64,000 nt of DNA from Pseudomonadota bacterium. GTDB taxonomy: Bacteria > Pseudomonadota > Gammaproteobacteria > Steroidobacterales > Steroidobacteraceae. The notes beneath the pieces are model-generated. The model saw only the letters and a program-made list of their open reading frames with translations. It made no database searches and was not told where the DNA came from. The position numbers and the translations under genes are program-made. Below, in pieces: positions 52,015 through 60,901 of the stretch (positions are counted from its first letter, which is position 1; every line of letters begins with the position of its first letter). The stretch lies in NCBI GenBank assembly GCA_021851405.1, contig JAJZDW010000005.1, positions 80,325-144,324 on the forward strand, in the 5' to 3' direction.

Positions 52015-54597
52015 GTGACTCGCACCGCTTCCGACTGGATCGTCCTGAAGTTCGGGGGGACCAGCGTCTCCTCGCTCGCCAACTGGCGCAACATCGCCCA
52101 GGTCACCGCCGCGCGCCGCGCCGAGGGCGCGCGCGTGCTGATCGTGCACTCGGCGCTCAGCGGCATCACCGATCGGCTGGAGCGGTTGCTCGACGGGCGC
52201 AGCAACGAGGCGCAGCAGGAGGATCTGCGGCAGATCGAGGCCCGCCACCGAGCGCTCGCGGCGGACCTGGGCATCGCCCTCGGGGAGGCCTGCGAGCGGC
52301 AGCTCGCCGAGCTGCGTCAGATTGCCGCGGGCGTCGCACTCATCGGTGAGGTGAGTGAGCGCACGCGCGCGCGCGTGATGTCGGCCGGGGAGCTGATGGC
52401 GACCGACCTCGGCGCGCGCTTCCTCGCCGCCGAGGGCCTGGAGGTCGCCTGGGCCGATGCGCGCACCATGCTGTGCGCCGAGGAGCGGGCCAATGCCTCG
52501 GCCAAAGCGAGCGTGCTCTCGGCGGTGTGCAATTTCACGCCCGATCACGTGCTCGAGCAGCGCCTGGAGAGCCTCTCGCCGGTGATCGTGACGCAGGGGT
52601 TCATTGCGAGCGACGCCGACGGCAACACGGTGCTGCTCGGGCGCGGCGGCTCGGACACCTCCGGGGCGTATCTGGCCGCCAAGCTGCGCGCGCGACGGCT
52701 GGAGATCTGGACCGACGTGCCGGGCATGTTCAGCGCCAACCCGCGCCAGGTGCCGACCGCGCGACTGCTGCGCGCGCTGCACTACGATGAGGCGCAGGAG
52801 ATCGCCACCAGCGGGGCGAAGGTGCTGCACCCGCGCTGCATCCTGCCGGTGCGCCAGTACGGCATTCCGCTGCACGTGTACGCCACACAGGCCCCCGAGC
52901 TCGAGGGCACCGTGCTCTCGGCCGATGGCGATGGCACCGCGCAGGTCAAGGCGGTGTGCACCAAGAAGGGCATCACGCTCGTGTCGCTCGAGAGCCCGGG
53001 CATGTGGCACCAGGTGGGCTTCCTCGCCGATGCCTTCCAGGTGTTCAAGGCGCACGGCATGTCGGTGGACCTGGTGTCCACCTCCGAGACCAACGTCACC
53101 GTGTCGCTCGATCCTGCTGCCAACACGCTCGACAGCGCGCTGCTCGGGGCGCTGGTGAGCGACTTGGCACGTCTCTGCCGGGTGCAGATCATCGGGCCGT
53201 GCGCCTCGGTGAGTCTGGTCGGGCGCAACATCCGCGCCATCCTGCACCAGCTCGGCGAGGCGCTCGAGTTCTTCGCCGAGCAGAAGATCTACCTCGTCTC
53301 GCAGGCCGCCAACGACCTGAACTTCACCTTCGTGGTCGATGAGAATCAGGGCGACCGGCTGGTCGATCAGCTGCACGAGCTGCTGATCCGTCCGGTGCTC
53401 GGGGAGCGAGTGCTGGGGCCGACCTGGACGCAGCTGTTCAGCAAGGCGCCGGCCGGCGCATCGCCCGCCGAGCCCTGGTGGCGCGCGCAGTCGCAGCGGC
53501 TGATCGAGGCGCTCGGGACGCGTGAGGCCGCCTACGTCTATGACCTCGAGAGTGTCAGCGCCGCGGCCCGCGCGTTGCACGCACTCGAGCCGGTCTCGCG
53601 CGTGCACTATGCGATGAAGGCGAACCCGCACCCCGCGGTGCTGCGCGCCGTGGCCGCCGCGGGTCTGCAGTTCGAGTGCGTCTCGCGCGGTGAGCTCGAG
53701 CGGGTGTTCGAGCAGTTCCCCGCGCTCGAGCCGGCGCGAGTGTTGTATACGCCGAACTTCGCCTCGCGCGCCGAGTACCGCTGGGCGCTCGAGCGCGGCG
53801 TGCAGGTCACGGTCGACAGCCTGCACCCGCTCACCGAGTGGTCCGATCTGTGGGCCGGGCGGGAACTGCTCGTGCGGGTCGACACTGGCGTCGGCGCCGG
53901 TCATCACCATCACGTGCGCACCGCCGGAGCGCACGCCAAGTTCGGCGTGCCGGTGAGCGACCTCGAGCAGCTCGCGCGGGCGGCGGCGCGCCACGGCGCG
54001 CGCATCATCGGACTGCATGCCCATGTCGGCAGCGGCATCTTTGACGTCAGCACCTGGGAGCACACGGCCCGCCAGCTCGCCGATCTCGCCCAGTCCTTCG
54101 AGTCGGTGCGGGTCATCAACATCGGGGGCGGGCTCGGCGTGCCGGAGCGCACCGATCAGCGCAAGGTCGATCTGGACACGCTGGCCACGCTGCTCGCGGC
54201 GGTGCGCGCCGAGCACCCGGGGCTCGAGATCTGGATGGAGCCTGGCCGCTACCTGACCGCCGCCGCCGGCGTGCTGCTGGCGCGCGTCACGCAGCTGAAG
54301 AGCAAGGGCAGCGTGCGCTACGTCGGTATCGCCACCGGCATGAACTCTCTGCTGCGTCCGGCGCTCTATGGTGCGTACCATGAAATCGTCAATCTCACCC
54401 GCCTGCACGAGCCGCCCCACGAGCTCGTCAACATCGTCGGACCGATCTGCGAGAGTGCCGATGTGCTCGGCCACGACCGGTTGCTGCCGCCGACTCGCGA
54501 GGGCGACGTGCTGCTGATCGCCAACGCCGGCGCCTACGGGCATGCGATGAGCTCGCACTACAACCTGCGCAGCCCGGCTGAGGAGATCATCCTCTGA
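52015..54597 (+). CDS. Bifunctional aspartate kinase/diaminopimelate decarboxylase
   Basis: An 860-residue fusion starting at GTG 52015 behind AGGA. Residues ~8-300 are the aspartokinase (LKFGGTSVSS, RGGSDTSGAYLAAKL, EIWTDVPGMFSANPR), residues ~310-460 two ACT-type regulatory domains (TLVSLESPGMWHQVGFLADAFQVF, VDLVSTSETNVTVSL), and residues ~490-860 a PLP-dependent DAP decarboxylase (VHYAMKANPHPAVLRA with the Schiff-base Lys, HAHVGSGIFD, GGGLGVPE, EPGRYLTAAAGVLL). It joins the first and last steps of lysine synthesis in one chain, a fusion known from xanthomonads. The PBP1B gene overlaps its 3' end. Confidence 0.95.
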   Translation: MTRTASDWIVLKFGGTSVSSLANWRNIAQVTAARRAEGARVLIVHSALSGITDRLERLLDGRSNEAQQEDLRQIEARHRALAADLGIALGEACERQLAELRQIAAGVALIGEVSERTRARVMSAGELMATDLGARFLAAEGLEVAWADARTMLCAEERANASAKASVLSAVCNFTPDHVLEQRLESLSPVIVTQGFIASDADGNTVLLGRGGSDTSGAYLAAKLRARRLEIWTDVPGMFSANPRQVPTARLLRALHYDEAQEIATSGAKVLHPRCILPVRQYGIPLHVYATQAPELEGTVLSADGDGTAQVKAVCTKKGITLVSLESPGMWHQVGFLADAFQVFKAHGMSVDLVSTSETNVTVSLDPAANTLDSALLGALVSDLARLCRVQIIGPCASVSLVGRNIRAILHQLGEALEFFAEQKIYLVSQAANDLNFTFVVDENQGDRLVDQLHELLIRPVLGERVLGPTWTQLFSKAPAGASPAEPWWRAQSQRLIEALGTREAAYVYDLESVSAAARALHALEPVSRVHYAMKANPHPAVLRAVAAAGLQFECVSRGELERVFEQFPALEPARVLYTPNFASRAEYRWALERGVQVTVDSLHPLTEWSDLWAGRELLVRVDTGVGAGHHHHVRTAGAHAKFGVPVSDLEQLARAAARHGARIIGLHAHVGSGIFDVSTWEHTARQLADLAQSFESVRVINIGGGLGVPERTDQRKVDLDTLATLLAAVRAEHPGLEIWMEPGRYLTAAAGVLLARVTQLKSKGSVRYVGIATGMNSLLRPALYGAYHEIVNLTRLHEPPHELVNIVGPICESADVLGHDRLLPPTREGDVLLIANAGAYGHAMSSHYNLRSPAEEIIL

Positions 54598-56939
54598 AGC
54601 GCACATCGGGGCGTAAGTCTGGCCACTCGGGCACGTCCGGCAAGGCGAAGTCCGGGCAGGGGCGTGGCACGGCGCGCACCGCGAAGCGGCGCCGCCAGGG
54701 ACTGCGGTGGCTGTGGAGCACGCTCGGGATTGCCGCGCTCCTCGCGCTGGTGATCGGCGGCGGCTACGTGCTGTATCTCGATCGGCTCGTGACCGATCAG
54801 TTCCGCTCGCTGCGCTGGACGCTGCCGGCGCGCGTGTATGCCGCGCCGGTGCAGCTGTACGCCGGTGAGGCGCTCACCGAAGGGCAGCTCGAGCACGAAC
54901 TGCACCGGCTGTCCTACCGGGACGTGGGGCAGCTGCGCGGACCGGGGACCTACACCGCGGCCACCGGCCGGATCGCCGTGGTGCTGCGCCCGACGCAGTT
55001 CGCTGACCGGACCCGCCCGGCGATGCTGCTGCGGATCGGGTTCGGCCCAGCCGGGATCGCGCAGCTCACCAATGCCGCCGGCGCCCAGGTGCCGGTGGCC
55101 CGCCTCGATCCGCTGCTCATCGGCAGTCTCTTCCCGAGCGACGGCGTGGATCGCATCGTGGTGACCCCGAAGCAGGTCCCGCCGCTGCTGCCGGCGGCGC
55201 TGAAGGCGGTCGAGGACCGCACCTTCGACACCAACTGGGGCATCGATCCGCGCGGCATCGTGCGCGCCGCGTGGGTGGATCTGCGCGCCGGGCACATCGA
55301 GGAGGGCGGCAGCACGCTCACCCAGGAGCTGGTGCGCAGCTACTTCCTGAACGACCGGCGCACCTTCTGGCGCAAGATCCGCGAAGCCATCATGTCCGTC
55401 GTGCTGACCGCGCACTTCAGCAAGGCGGACATCATGAACGCCTACATCAATGAGATCTTCCTCGGCCAGGACGGCAACCGCTCGGTGCACGGGTTCGGAC
55501 TCGCCAGCGAGTTCTACTTCGGCGAGCCGCTCGATGAGCTCGACCTGCCGCAGATCGCCATGCTGGTGGCGATCGTGCGCGGTCCGACCTATTACGATCC
55601 GCGCCACGACCCCCAGCGCGTGCTGGCGCGACGCAACCTGGTGCTGCAGATCCTCGCCCGCCAGGGCGTGGTCTCGCGTGCGCGGGCCGCGGCGGCGATG
55701 CGCACCCCGCTCGGGGTCACCCCGCACGCCTCCGGGGCGTACTACCCGGCCTATCTCGATCTGGTGCGCCGCACCCTCGGGCGCGACTACCCGCAGAAGG
55801 AGCTGACCGAGGCGGGGCTGCGGATCTACACCAGCCTCGATCCGCGCGTGCAGGAGATCGCCGAGCATGCGCTCGATGCGCAGCTGCACCAGCTCGATCG
55901 GACCCACCACTACGGCGCGGAGCACCTGCAGGGCGCGGTGGTGGTCACCTCGCCGCAGACCGGCGACGTGCTGGCGATCGTCGGCGGCCGCGACGCGGAC
56001 TTCGATGGCTTCAATCGTGCGCTCGATGCGCGCCGCTCCATCGGATCGCTGGTCAAGCCGTTCGTCTACCTGACGGCCTTGGAGAGCGGCGAGTACACGG
56101 CCGCGACCATCATCGAGGATGAGCCGATTTCGGTGCGCCTGGGGCCGGGGCGGTACTGGCGGCCGCGCAACTACTCGCGCATCTTCCACGGGCCGGTGCC
56201 GCTGGTGCGCGCCCTCGGGGACTCGCTGAACGCCGCGAGCGTTCGCCTCGGGATGCGGATCGGGCTCGGCCCGGTCACGCAGACGCTGCAGCGGTTCGGG
56301 CTGAAGCATCTGCCCGATGAGGTGCCCGCCATGCTGCTCGGGGCGAGCGATCTGTCGCCCTTCGAGGTGGCGCAGCTGTACAACGGGATCGCCGACGGGG
56401 GCTTTCGCGAGCCCCTGCGTGCGGTCCAGGCGGTCGTCAGCGCCGATGGCAAGCCGCTGAAGGCCTTCCCGGTGCGCGTCACGCCGATCGCCCCGCCGGC
56501 CGATGTGTACGAGGACACGACGATGATGGAGCAGGTGCTCACCCACGGCACCGGTCAGCCCTCCCAGGCCATCCTGCCGCCGGGCCTGGTGGCGGCCGGT
56601 AAGACGGGCACCTCGCAGCGCGACCGAGACAGCTGGTTCGCCGGGTTCACCGGCAGCGATCTGGCGGTGGTCTGGGTCGGCTATGATCACAATCAGCCCA
56701 CCGGGCTGCCCGGTGCGCTCGGGGCGCTGCCGGTGTGGTCGCACATCATGGCGGCCATCGGCACGCTGCCGCTCAGCATGCCCCCGCCGCAGGGACTGAC
56801 CGACGTGTGGATCGATTTCATGACGGGTCTGCAGACCACGCCCGCCTGCGACGCGGCGAACGCGGTGCAGGTGGCTGTGCCGGTCGGAACGCAGATTGCG
56901 CCGATGGCAGGTTGCGGCCTGCTGGGTGGAGGTGAGTGA
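54594..56939 (+). CDS. mrcB: Penicillin-binding protein 1B, probably from a CTG start
   Basis: A class A PBP. No ATG, GTG or TTG lies in the frame upstream of GTG 54750, which is inside the membrane helix. CTG 54594 has GAGGAG exactly eight bases upstream and restores the basic cytoplasmic tail and complete helix, giving 781 residues. Domains are a UB2H-like region, a GT51 transglycosylase (KAVEDRTF with catalytic Glu, EGGSTLTQELVR), then a transpeptidase with SIGSLVKP (SxxK), SLN, and AGKTGTS (KTG). It overlaps the DAP decarboxylase stop and is followed by an LpoP-like lipoprotein. It polymerises and cross-links peptidoglycan at the inner membrane. Confidence 0.88.
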   Translation: MKRTSGRKSGHSGTSGKAKSGQGRGTARTAKRRRQGLRWLWSTLGIAALLALVIGGGYVLYLDRLVTDQFRSLRWTLPARVYAAPVQLYAGEALTEGQLEHELHRLSYRDVGQLRGPGTYTAATGRIAVVLRPTQFADRTRPAMLLRIGFGPAGIAQLTNAAGAQVPVARLDPLLIGSLFPSDGVDRIVVTPKQVPPLLPAALKAVEDRTFDTNWGIDPRGIVRAAWVDLRAGHIEEGGSTLTQELVRSYFLNDRRTFWRKIREAIMSVVLTAHFSKADIMNAYINEIFLGQDGNRSVHGFGLASEFYFGEPLDELDLPQIAMLVAIVRGPTYYDPRHDPQRVLARRNLVLQILARQGVVSRARAAAAMRTPLGVTPHASGAYYPAYLDLVRRTLGRDYPQKELTEAGLRIYTSLDPRVQEIAEHALDAQLHQLDRTHHYGAEHLQGAVVVTSPQTGDVLAIVGGRDADFDGFNRALDARRSIGSLVKPFVYLTALESGEYTAATIIEDEPISVRLGPGRYWRPRNYSRIFHGPVPLVRALGDSLNAASVRLGMRIGLGPVTQTLQRFGLKHLPDEVPAMLLGASDLSPFEVAQLYNGIADGGFREPLRAVQAVVSADGKPLKAFPVRVTPIAPPADVYEDTTMMEQVLTHGTGQPSQAILPPGLVAAGKTGTSQRDRDSWFAGFTGSDLAVVWVGYDHNQPTGLPGALGALPVWSHIMAAIGTLPLSMPPPQGLTDVWIDFMTGLQTTPACDAANAVQVAVPVGTQIAPMAGCGLLGGGE

Positions 56940-57523
56940 TGAGTGCTCGGGGTTCGCGCTCGGTGCGCGTCAGTGCCGTGGCGCTGTGCACGGGGCTCGC
57001 CGTGTCGGGCTGTGCGTTGGTCGGCCCTCCGTACACGGCGAGACATCCGCAGTCGGCCGCGAATGGCCGCCGCGGGGCGATCTCGCAGTCGGCGCCGCCG
57101 GGCGCACCGCAGCCGCCGGGTTCGCCCTTAAGTTCGGTGTCGCAGTCCTTCCCGGGCAGCCCCACCGGCGCTGCGCCCGTGGTGCACTACCAGCTCGGAC
57201 CGGCCACCCAGGCGCTGGTGGCGACGGCGCGCGCACAGCAGCGGGCCGGAAATGACGGACTCGCGGCCGAGACGCTCGAGCGGGCGTTGTCGATCGAGCC
57301 GCGCAACCCCTTGGTCTGGCTCGCCCTCGGGCGGGAGAGTCTCGCGGCCGGCAATGCCGCCCAGGCCGACGGGATGGCGCGCAAGGCGTTGTACCTGGCG
57401 AGCGGCGATCCCACCGCGCAGGCGTCCTCATGGGGGCTGATCGCCGCGGCGCTGCGCGCCGAGGGGCGCAATCAGGAGGCGCTCGCCGCCGAGCAGAAGG
57501 CCGCGCAACTGCAGGTGCAGTGA
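56939..57523 (+). CDS. TPR lipoprotein, LpoP-like PBP1B activator
   Basis: A 194-residue lipoprotein starting at ATG 56939, which overlaps the PBP1B stop and has GGAGGTG upstream. The signal ends in a lipobox (GLAVSGC, Cys about 25). A Pro/Gly/Ser-rich disordered linker of ~65 residues is followed by TPR repeats (ALVATARAQQRAGNDGLAAETLERALSIEPRNPLVWLALGRESLAAGNAAQADGMARKALYL). This is the layout of P. aeruginosa LpoP, an outer-membrane lipoprotein that reaches through the wall to activate PBP1B and is encoded beside it. The name is assigned by architecture and position. Confidence 0.8.
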   Translation: MSARGSRSVRVSAVALCTGLAVSGCALVGPPYTARHPQSAANGRRGAISQSAPPGAPQPPGSPLSSVSQSFPGSPTGAAPVVHYQLGPATQALVATARAQQRAGNDGLAAETLERALSIEPRNPLVWLALGRESLAAGNAAQADGMARKALYLASGDPTAQASSWGLIAAALRAEGRNQEALAAEQKAAQLQVQ

Positions 57524-57543
57524 GCGCCGCGGGGCGAGTCGCC

Positions 57544-58344
57544 TTACAGGGCGAGCCCGATGCTCACCGGGCAGTGATCCGAGCCCATGATCTGGGGGTG
57601 GATCTGCGCCGACTTCACCGCCCCGCGCAGGCTCGAGGACACCAGCACGTAGTCGATTCTCCATCCCACGTTGCGGGCGCGCGAGTTGGCGAAGTGGCTC
57701 CACCAGGTGTAGTGGCCGTTGCCCTGTTGGAACAGGCGGAAGGTGTCGACGAATCCTGCGTCGATGAAGTTCTGGAAGCCCGCGCGCTCCTCGTCGGTGA
57801 AGCCCTTCTTGCCGCGATTCGGCTTGGGGTTGGCGAGGTCGAGCTCGGTGTGTGCCACGTTCAGGTCGCCGCAGAACACCACCGGCTTGTGCTTCTCGAG
57901 CGCCTGGCAGTGCGCGAGGAAGGCCGGATCCCAGTGCCGGTGGCGCAGTTCGAGGCGGCTTAAGTCGTCCTTGGCGTTCGGCGTGTACACCGTGACGACA
58001 TAGAACTTGGGAAACTCCGCGCTGATCACGCGACCCTCGCCGAGGCTGTCGCGTCCGGCCGCATCGGTGAAGTGGTACTTGCGGGCGATCGCGCTCGAAA
58101 AATCGTTCGTCACCGCGAGCGGCTCGTGTTTGGTGAAGATCGCGGTGCCCGAGTAGCCTTTCTTGGTCGCCGAGTTCCAGTACTCGTGGTAGCCGTTGAA
58201 CGGGATTTCGGCCTGACCGCGCTCGGCCTTGGTCTCCTGCAGGCACAGGATGTCCGGATCGTGCGCGGCGAGGAAGCTCTGCAGGGTGCCCTTTCTGGTC
58301 ACGGCACGGATGCCGTTGACATTCCAGGAATAAATTTTTGTCAT
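57544..58344 (-). CDS. xthA: Exodeoxyribonuclease III
   Basis: A 266-residue protein with the ExoIII/APE1-like fold signatures: IYSWNVNGIRAV, DILCLQETKAER with the metal Glu, GYSGTAIFTKHEPL, VVTVYTPNA, FCGDLNVAHTELDLANPK and the terminal IMGSDHCPVSIGL. It acts as 3'-5' exonuclease and AP endonuclease in base-excision repair. It converges on the LpoP-like gene (20-bp gap). Start ATG 58344. Confidence 0.95.
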   Translation of the reverse strand: MTKIYSWNVNGIRAVTRKGTLQSFLAAHDPDILCLQETKAERGQAEIPFNGYHEYWNSATKKGYSGTAIFTKHEPLAVTNDFSSAIARKYHFTDAAGRDSLGEGRVISAEFPKFYVVTVYTPNAKDDLSRLELRHRHWDPAFLAHCQALEKHKPVVFCGDLNVAHTELDLANPKPNRGKKGFTDEERAGFQNFIDAGFVDTFRLFQQGNGHYTWWSHFANSRARNVGWRIDYVLVSSSLRGAVKSAQIHPQIMGSDHCPVSIGLAL

Positions 58345-58440
58345 GGTCGGCGCAGTGCGGTGACGGGAGCGCGCGGCGGTGCGATCCGCCCGGCGCGGTG
58401 CCCCACGGTACAGGGAGCGCCTGAGCCGCTCAAGTGCGGC

Positions 58441-58950
58441 TCAGGAACCGGACACCGGCCAGACGTGCTGTCCGGGGGTCCCCTGCATGCGCTGCCAGAC
58501 CTGCGAGTGCCCGAATAGCGGAATGCCGAGGTAGCCGCGCATGACGAGCTTGCGTCCGCCGTCGATCAACCGCAGTTCGCAGCCGAATACATGGCCGTTG
58601 CGCGGGTCGAGGATGTCCCCGCCGACGTAGTGGCCGTTCTGGTAGCGCAGGTGGCGCATCAGCAGCAGCCCGTTCATCGGCGCGTTGTGGCGGCCGCCGG
58701 TGCACTCGGTGCAGCGGTCGGTGCTGCGCGCATCGTGCGCGGTGGCCGGCTCGATGCGCCCGTAGTACAAGCCATGTGCCTCGAAGATGGCGATCAGGCC
58801 GAGCGGCTTGCCGGTGGCGCGGTCGATCGGCGCCCACAACCCCGCCGGCGTGCTCCAGCCGGGCACCGCTGCCGAGGCCGCCGCCGGGAGGATCGCAAGT
58901 GCAACGAGGAGAAGGGCCACGAGCGCGGCCCGGGACGTCACGGAGTGCAT
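58441..58950 (-). CDS. DUF2147 exported protein
   Basis: A 169-residue protein starting at ATG 58950 (TTG 58956 possible), with a signal peptide (ALVALLLVALAILPAAASA-AV). It has the DUF2147 pattern PAGLWAPIDRATGKPLGLIAIFE, a CTECTGG cysteine pair, GGDILDPRNGHVFGCELRLIDGGRKLVMRGYLGIPLFGHSQVW. DUF2147 proteins are small periplasmic beta-rich proteins with no known activity. It stands alone with its own upstream region. Confidence 0.88.
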   Translation of the reverse strand: MHSVTSRAALVALLLVALAILPAAASAAVPGWSTPAGLWAPIDRATGKPLGLIAIFEAHGLYYGRIEPATAHDARSTDRCTECTGGRHNAPMNGLLLMRHLRYQNGHYVGGDILDPRNGHVFGCELRLIDGGRKLVMRGYLGIPLFGHSQVWQRMQGTPGQHVWPVSGS

Positions 58951-59171
58951 GCTCAAATTTTAACCGATCCGCGTCCCGCGCGCCGCCGTGTCGGCTGCGA
59001 CGGACGTCGCGCTTTGGCCGGCCGTCATTCGCCCCGAGGGGCACCTGCTTCAGCACCCGGGAGGGTGGCGCGGGCAGGGGCGCGGTGGTGGTGCGGGCCG
59101 GGTGAGGCGTTGACCGGCCGCAGCGACCGGTCGATGCTGTACTCCCCCACCGCCCGAGGGCCGCTTCCCGC

Positions 59172-59645
59172 ATGCGCAGCTCACCCGTTCCGCCGCCGCT
59201 TTGGATGATCCTCTTTGCCGGCGCGGAGTGGCTCGCGAGCCGTGACGTGCCGATGGTGCGGCTCCTTCGCGCGCCCTACACCGGCCTCGGTGTTGGACTG
59301 ATGGTGTTGGCCATCGGACCCGCGTTCAGTGCCGTGGTGCAGTTTCGCCGCGCCCGCACCACGATCCATCCGCACCACCCGGAGCGCGCCTCGGCGCTGG
59401 TGACGCGCGGGGTCTACGCCTGGACACGCAATCCGATGTATTTGAGTCTGTGGCTGCTGCTGATCGGTGCGGCGGTGCGGCTCGGGGCGCTGAGCGCCAT
59501 GATCGTTGCGCTGTGTTTCGCACCGATGCTCACGCGCGTGCAGATCCGGGCGGAGGAGCGGGCGCTCGCAGAGCGCTTCGGGGAGGCCTATGCGAGCTAT
59601 CGCGCGCACGTGCGCCGCTGGTTCGGACGGCGCGGAGCACTCTGA
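59172..59645 (+). CDS. Isoprenylcysteine carboxyl methyltransferase-like membrane protein
   Basis: A 157-residue integral membrane protein with about four helices and the family C-terminal signature LVTRGVYAWTRNPMYLSLWLLLIG, followed by EERALAERFGEAYASYRAHVRRW. This matches the ICMT/PEMT-like small methyltransferases, where the RNPMY and E-Y-x-x-Y-R elements bind SAM. The bacterial substrates are mostly unknown. It is divergent from the DUF2147 gene. Confidence 0.87.
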   Translation: MRSSPVPPPLWMILFAGAEWLASRDVPMVRLLRAPYTGLGVGLMVLAIGPAFSAVVQFRRARTTIHPHHPERASALVTRGVYAWTRNPMYLSLWLLLIGAAVRLGALSAMIVALCFAPMLTRVQIRAEERALAERFGEAYASYRAHVRRWFGRRGAL

Positions 59646-59751
59646 GCACGCCGCGCTCCGGGTTCGCGGGCGCCGCGTTCCTTGCGAACGGCGCCTGCGG
59701 TCGTGGGGAGGGGGAGTGCGCCGCGCGTGAGCGATGCGGCCTCGGCTCACC

Positions 59752-60021
59752 TCAGCGTTCGATCACGACGTCGGTGAGCGGACGGCTGCAGCAGGTGAGC
59801 ACGTAGCCGAGCGCGACGTGCCGCGGCAGGATGCCGCCGTTGGGCCGCATGTCGACGTCGCCTTCGAGCAGCTTCGCTCGGCACTTGCCGCAGTGGCCGT
59901 CCCGGCAGGCGCAGGGCATGGGGATGCCGGCCGCCTCGGCGGCCTCGAGCAACGTCTGCTCGGGCGGGCAACTGACCGTGCAGCCGGAAACCCGGAACGT
60001 GACCGTCTTTGCCGCAGCCAT
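59752..60021 (-). CDS. 2Fe-2S ferredoxin (plant type)
   Basis: An 89-residue protein starting at ATG 60021. The cluster motif CRDGHCGKC (C-x4-C-x2-C) is followed by a distant Cys in YVLTCCSRPLTDVVIER, which gives a complete four-Cys plant/adrenodoxin-like set. The N-terminal KTVTFRVSGCTVSCPPEQTLLEAAEAAGIPMPCA is the usual beta-grasp start. The segment between the motifs (AKLLEGDVDMRPNGGILP) resembles reductase-linked ferredoxin domains. It follows the corrinoid protein gene by 31 bp on the same strand and may be co-transcribed with it. Confidence 0.9.
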   Translation of the reverse strand: MAAAKTVTFRVSGCTVSCPPEQTLLEAAEAAGIPMPCACRDGHCGKCRAKLLEGDVDMRPNGGILPRHVALGYVLTCCSRPLTDVVIER

Positions 60022-60052
60022 GTGCGCACTGTCGGGCGCCTCGGCGGGGCTG

Positions 60053-60817
60053 TCAACCCGCACGTGTTGCGCGCGCTGCGGGCGCAGTGTCGTGATGGAG
60101 GGGCGTGCGGGGGCGGGCGCCGCTCGCATCGCCCGCTCGGCGGGCGGCCAGCAGACTCCTGGCAGTCTCGGCACAGGTGGCCGCATCGCGGCAGTACGCA
60201 TCGGCGCCCACGGCCTTGGCAAATTCCTCGTTGAGCGGCGTGCCGCCCACCAGCACCAGATGCGTCTCGCGGATGCGCAGGGCGCACATGCGCTCGATGA
60301 ACGCCTTCATGTGCGGGATGCCGGCAGTGAGTTGCGTCGAGAGCACCAGGACGTCCGCGTGGTGCACCCGCAGAGCCTCGAGGAAGGCATCGCACGGGGT
60401 GTCCGTTCCCAGGTCGACGATGGTGAAGCCCGCGCGCGCGAGCATCATGGCCACGATGTCTTTGCCGATGTCGTGGGTAACACCGCGGACGGTGCCGATG
60501 ACGACCGTGCCGAACGGTTCACCTGCGCTGCGGCCGATCAGGGGGCGCAGGACTTTCACCGCGCTCCCGATCGTCGCGACGGCCTGCAGCGCCTCGGGCG
60601 CGAAGAGTATGCCGTCACGGGCGTCGCCATCGATGGTGCGCAGCGTCCGCAGAAGGCCCTCCTCGAGGAGCGTGTGCGGATCCCAACCGCACGCAAGGAG
60701 CGTGTCGATCGCCGCGAGCGCTGCCGGCGTGGCGCCGTGATAGAGGTCCGCGCGCAGCTGTCCGAGGAGTTGGGCAGTGGTGCGACTACGTAACTTCTCG
60801 GCGCTCTCGTCGGTCAT
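60053..60817 (-). CDS. Corrinoid (B12)-binding protein, MtaC/MetH-like, orphan
   Basis: A 254-residue protein starting at ATG 60817. Residues ~10-95 form the helical cap domain (LEEGLLRTLRTI, FAPEALQAVATIGSAVKVLRPLI). Residues ~100-225 form the B12-binding Rossmann domain with GVTHDIGKDIV, SxL-like LSTQLTAG and VLVGGTPL. The cobalt-ligand His115 is kept, but the Asp two residues before it in the DxHxxG motif is replaced by Val. A Cys-containing, Arg-rich tail follows. No corrinoid methyltransferase or activating ferredoxin-kinase gene is nearby; neighbours are a 2Fe-2S ferredoxin and an MFS transporter. A methyl carrier or B12-dependent sensory role is possible. Confidence 0.82.
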   Translation of the reverse strand: MTDESAEKLRSRTTAQLLGQLRADLYHGATPAALAAIDTLLACGWDPHTLLEEGLLRTLRTIDGDARDGILFAPEALQAVATIGSAVKVLRPLIGRSAGEPFGTVVIGTVRGVTHDIGKDIVAMMLARAGFTIVDLGTDTPCDAFLEALRVHHADVLVLSTQLTAGIPHMKAFIERMCALRIRETHLVLVGGTPLNEEFAKAVGADAYCRDAATCAETARSLLAARRAGDASGARPRTPLHHDTAPAARATRAG

Positions 60818-60901
60818 CCTTGCGTCCCAGCGGTGCAACGAGCAACAGCATAGGTCGGTGCGCTCCCCCCGGGGGAGCAGATATTCCCGTTTCGCACCGG
60901 C

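Noticed and set aside
51646..54606. A 986-codon open frame on the minus strand opposite the aspartate kinase/DAP decarboxylase gene
   Set aside because: It mirrors a gene with full domain structure; the translation is His/Arg/Gly-rich without motifs. Such long antisense frames are common in GC-rich DNA.
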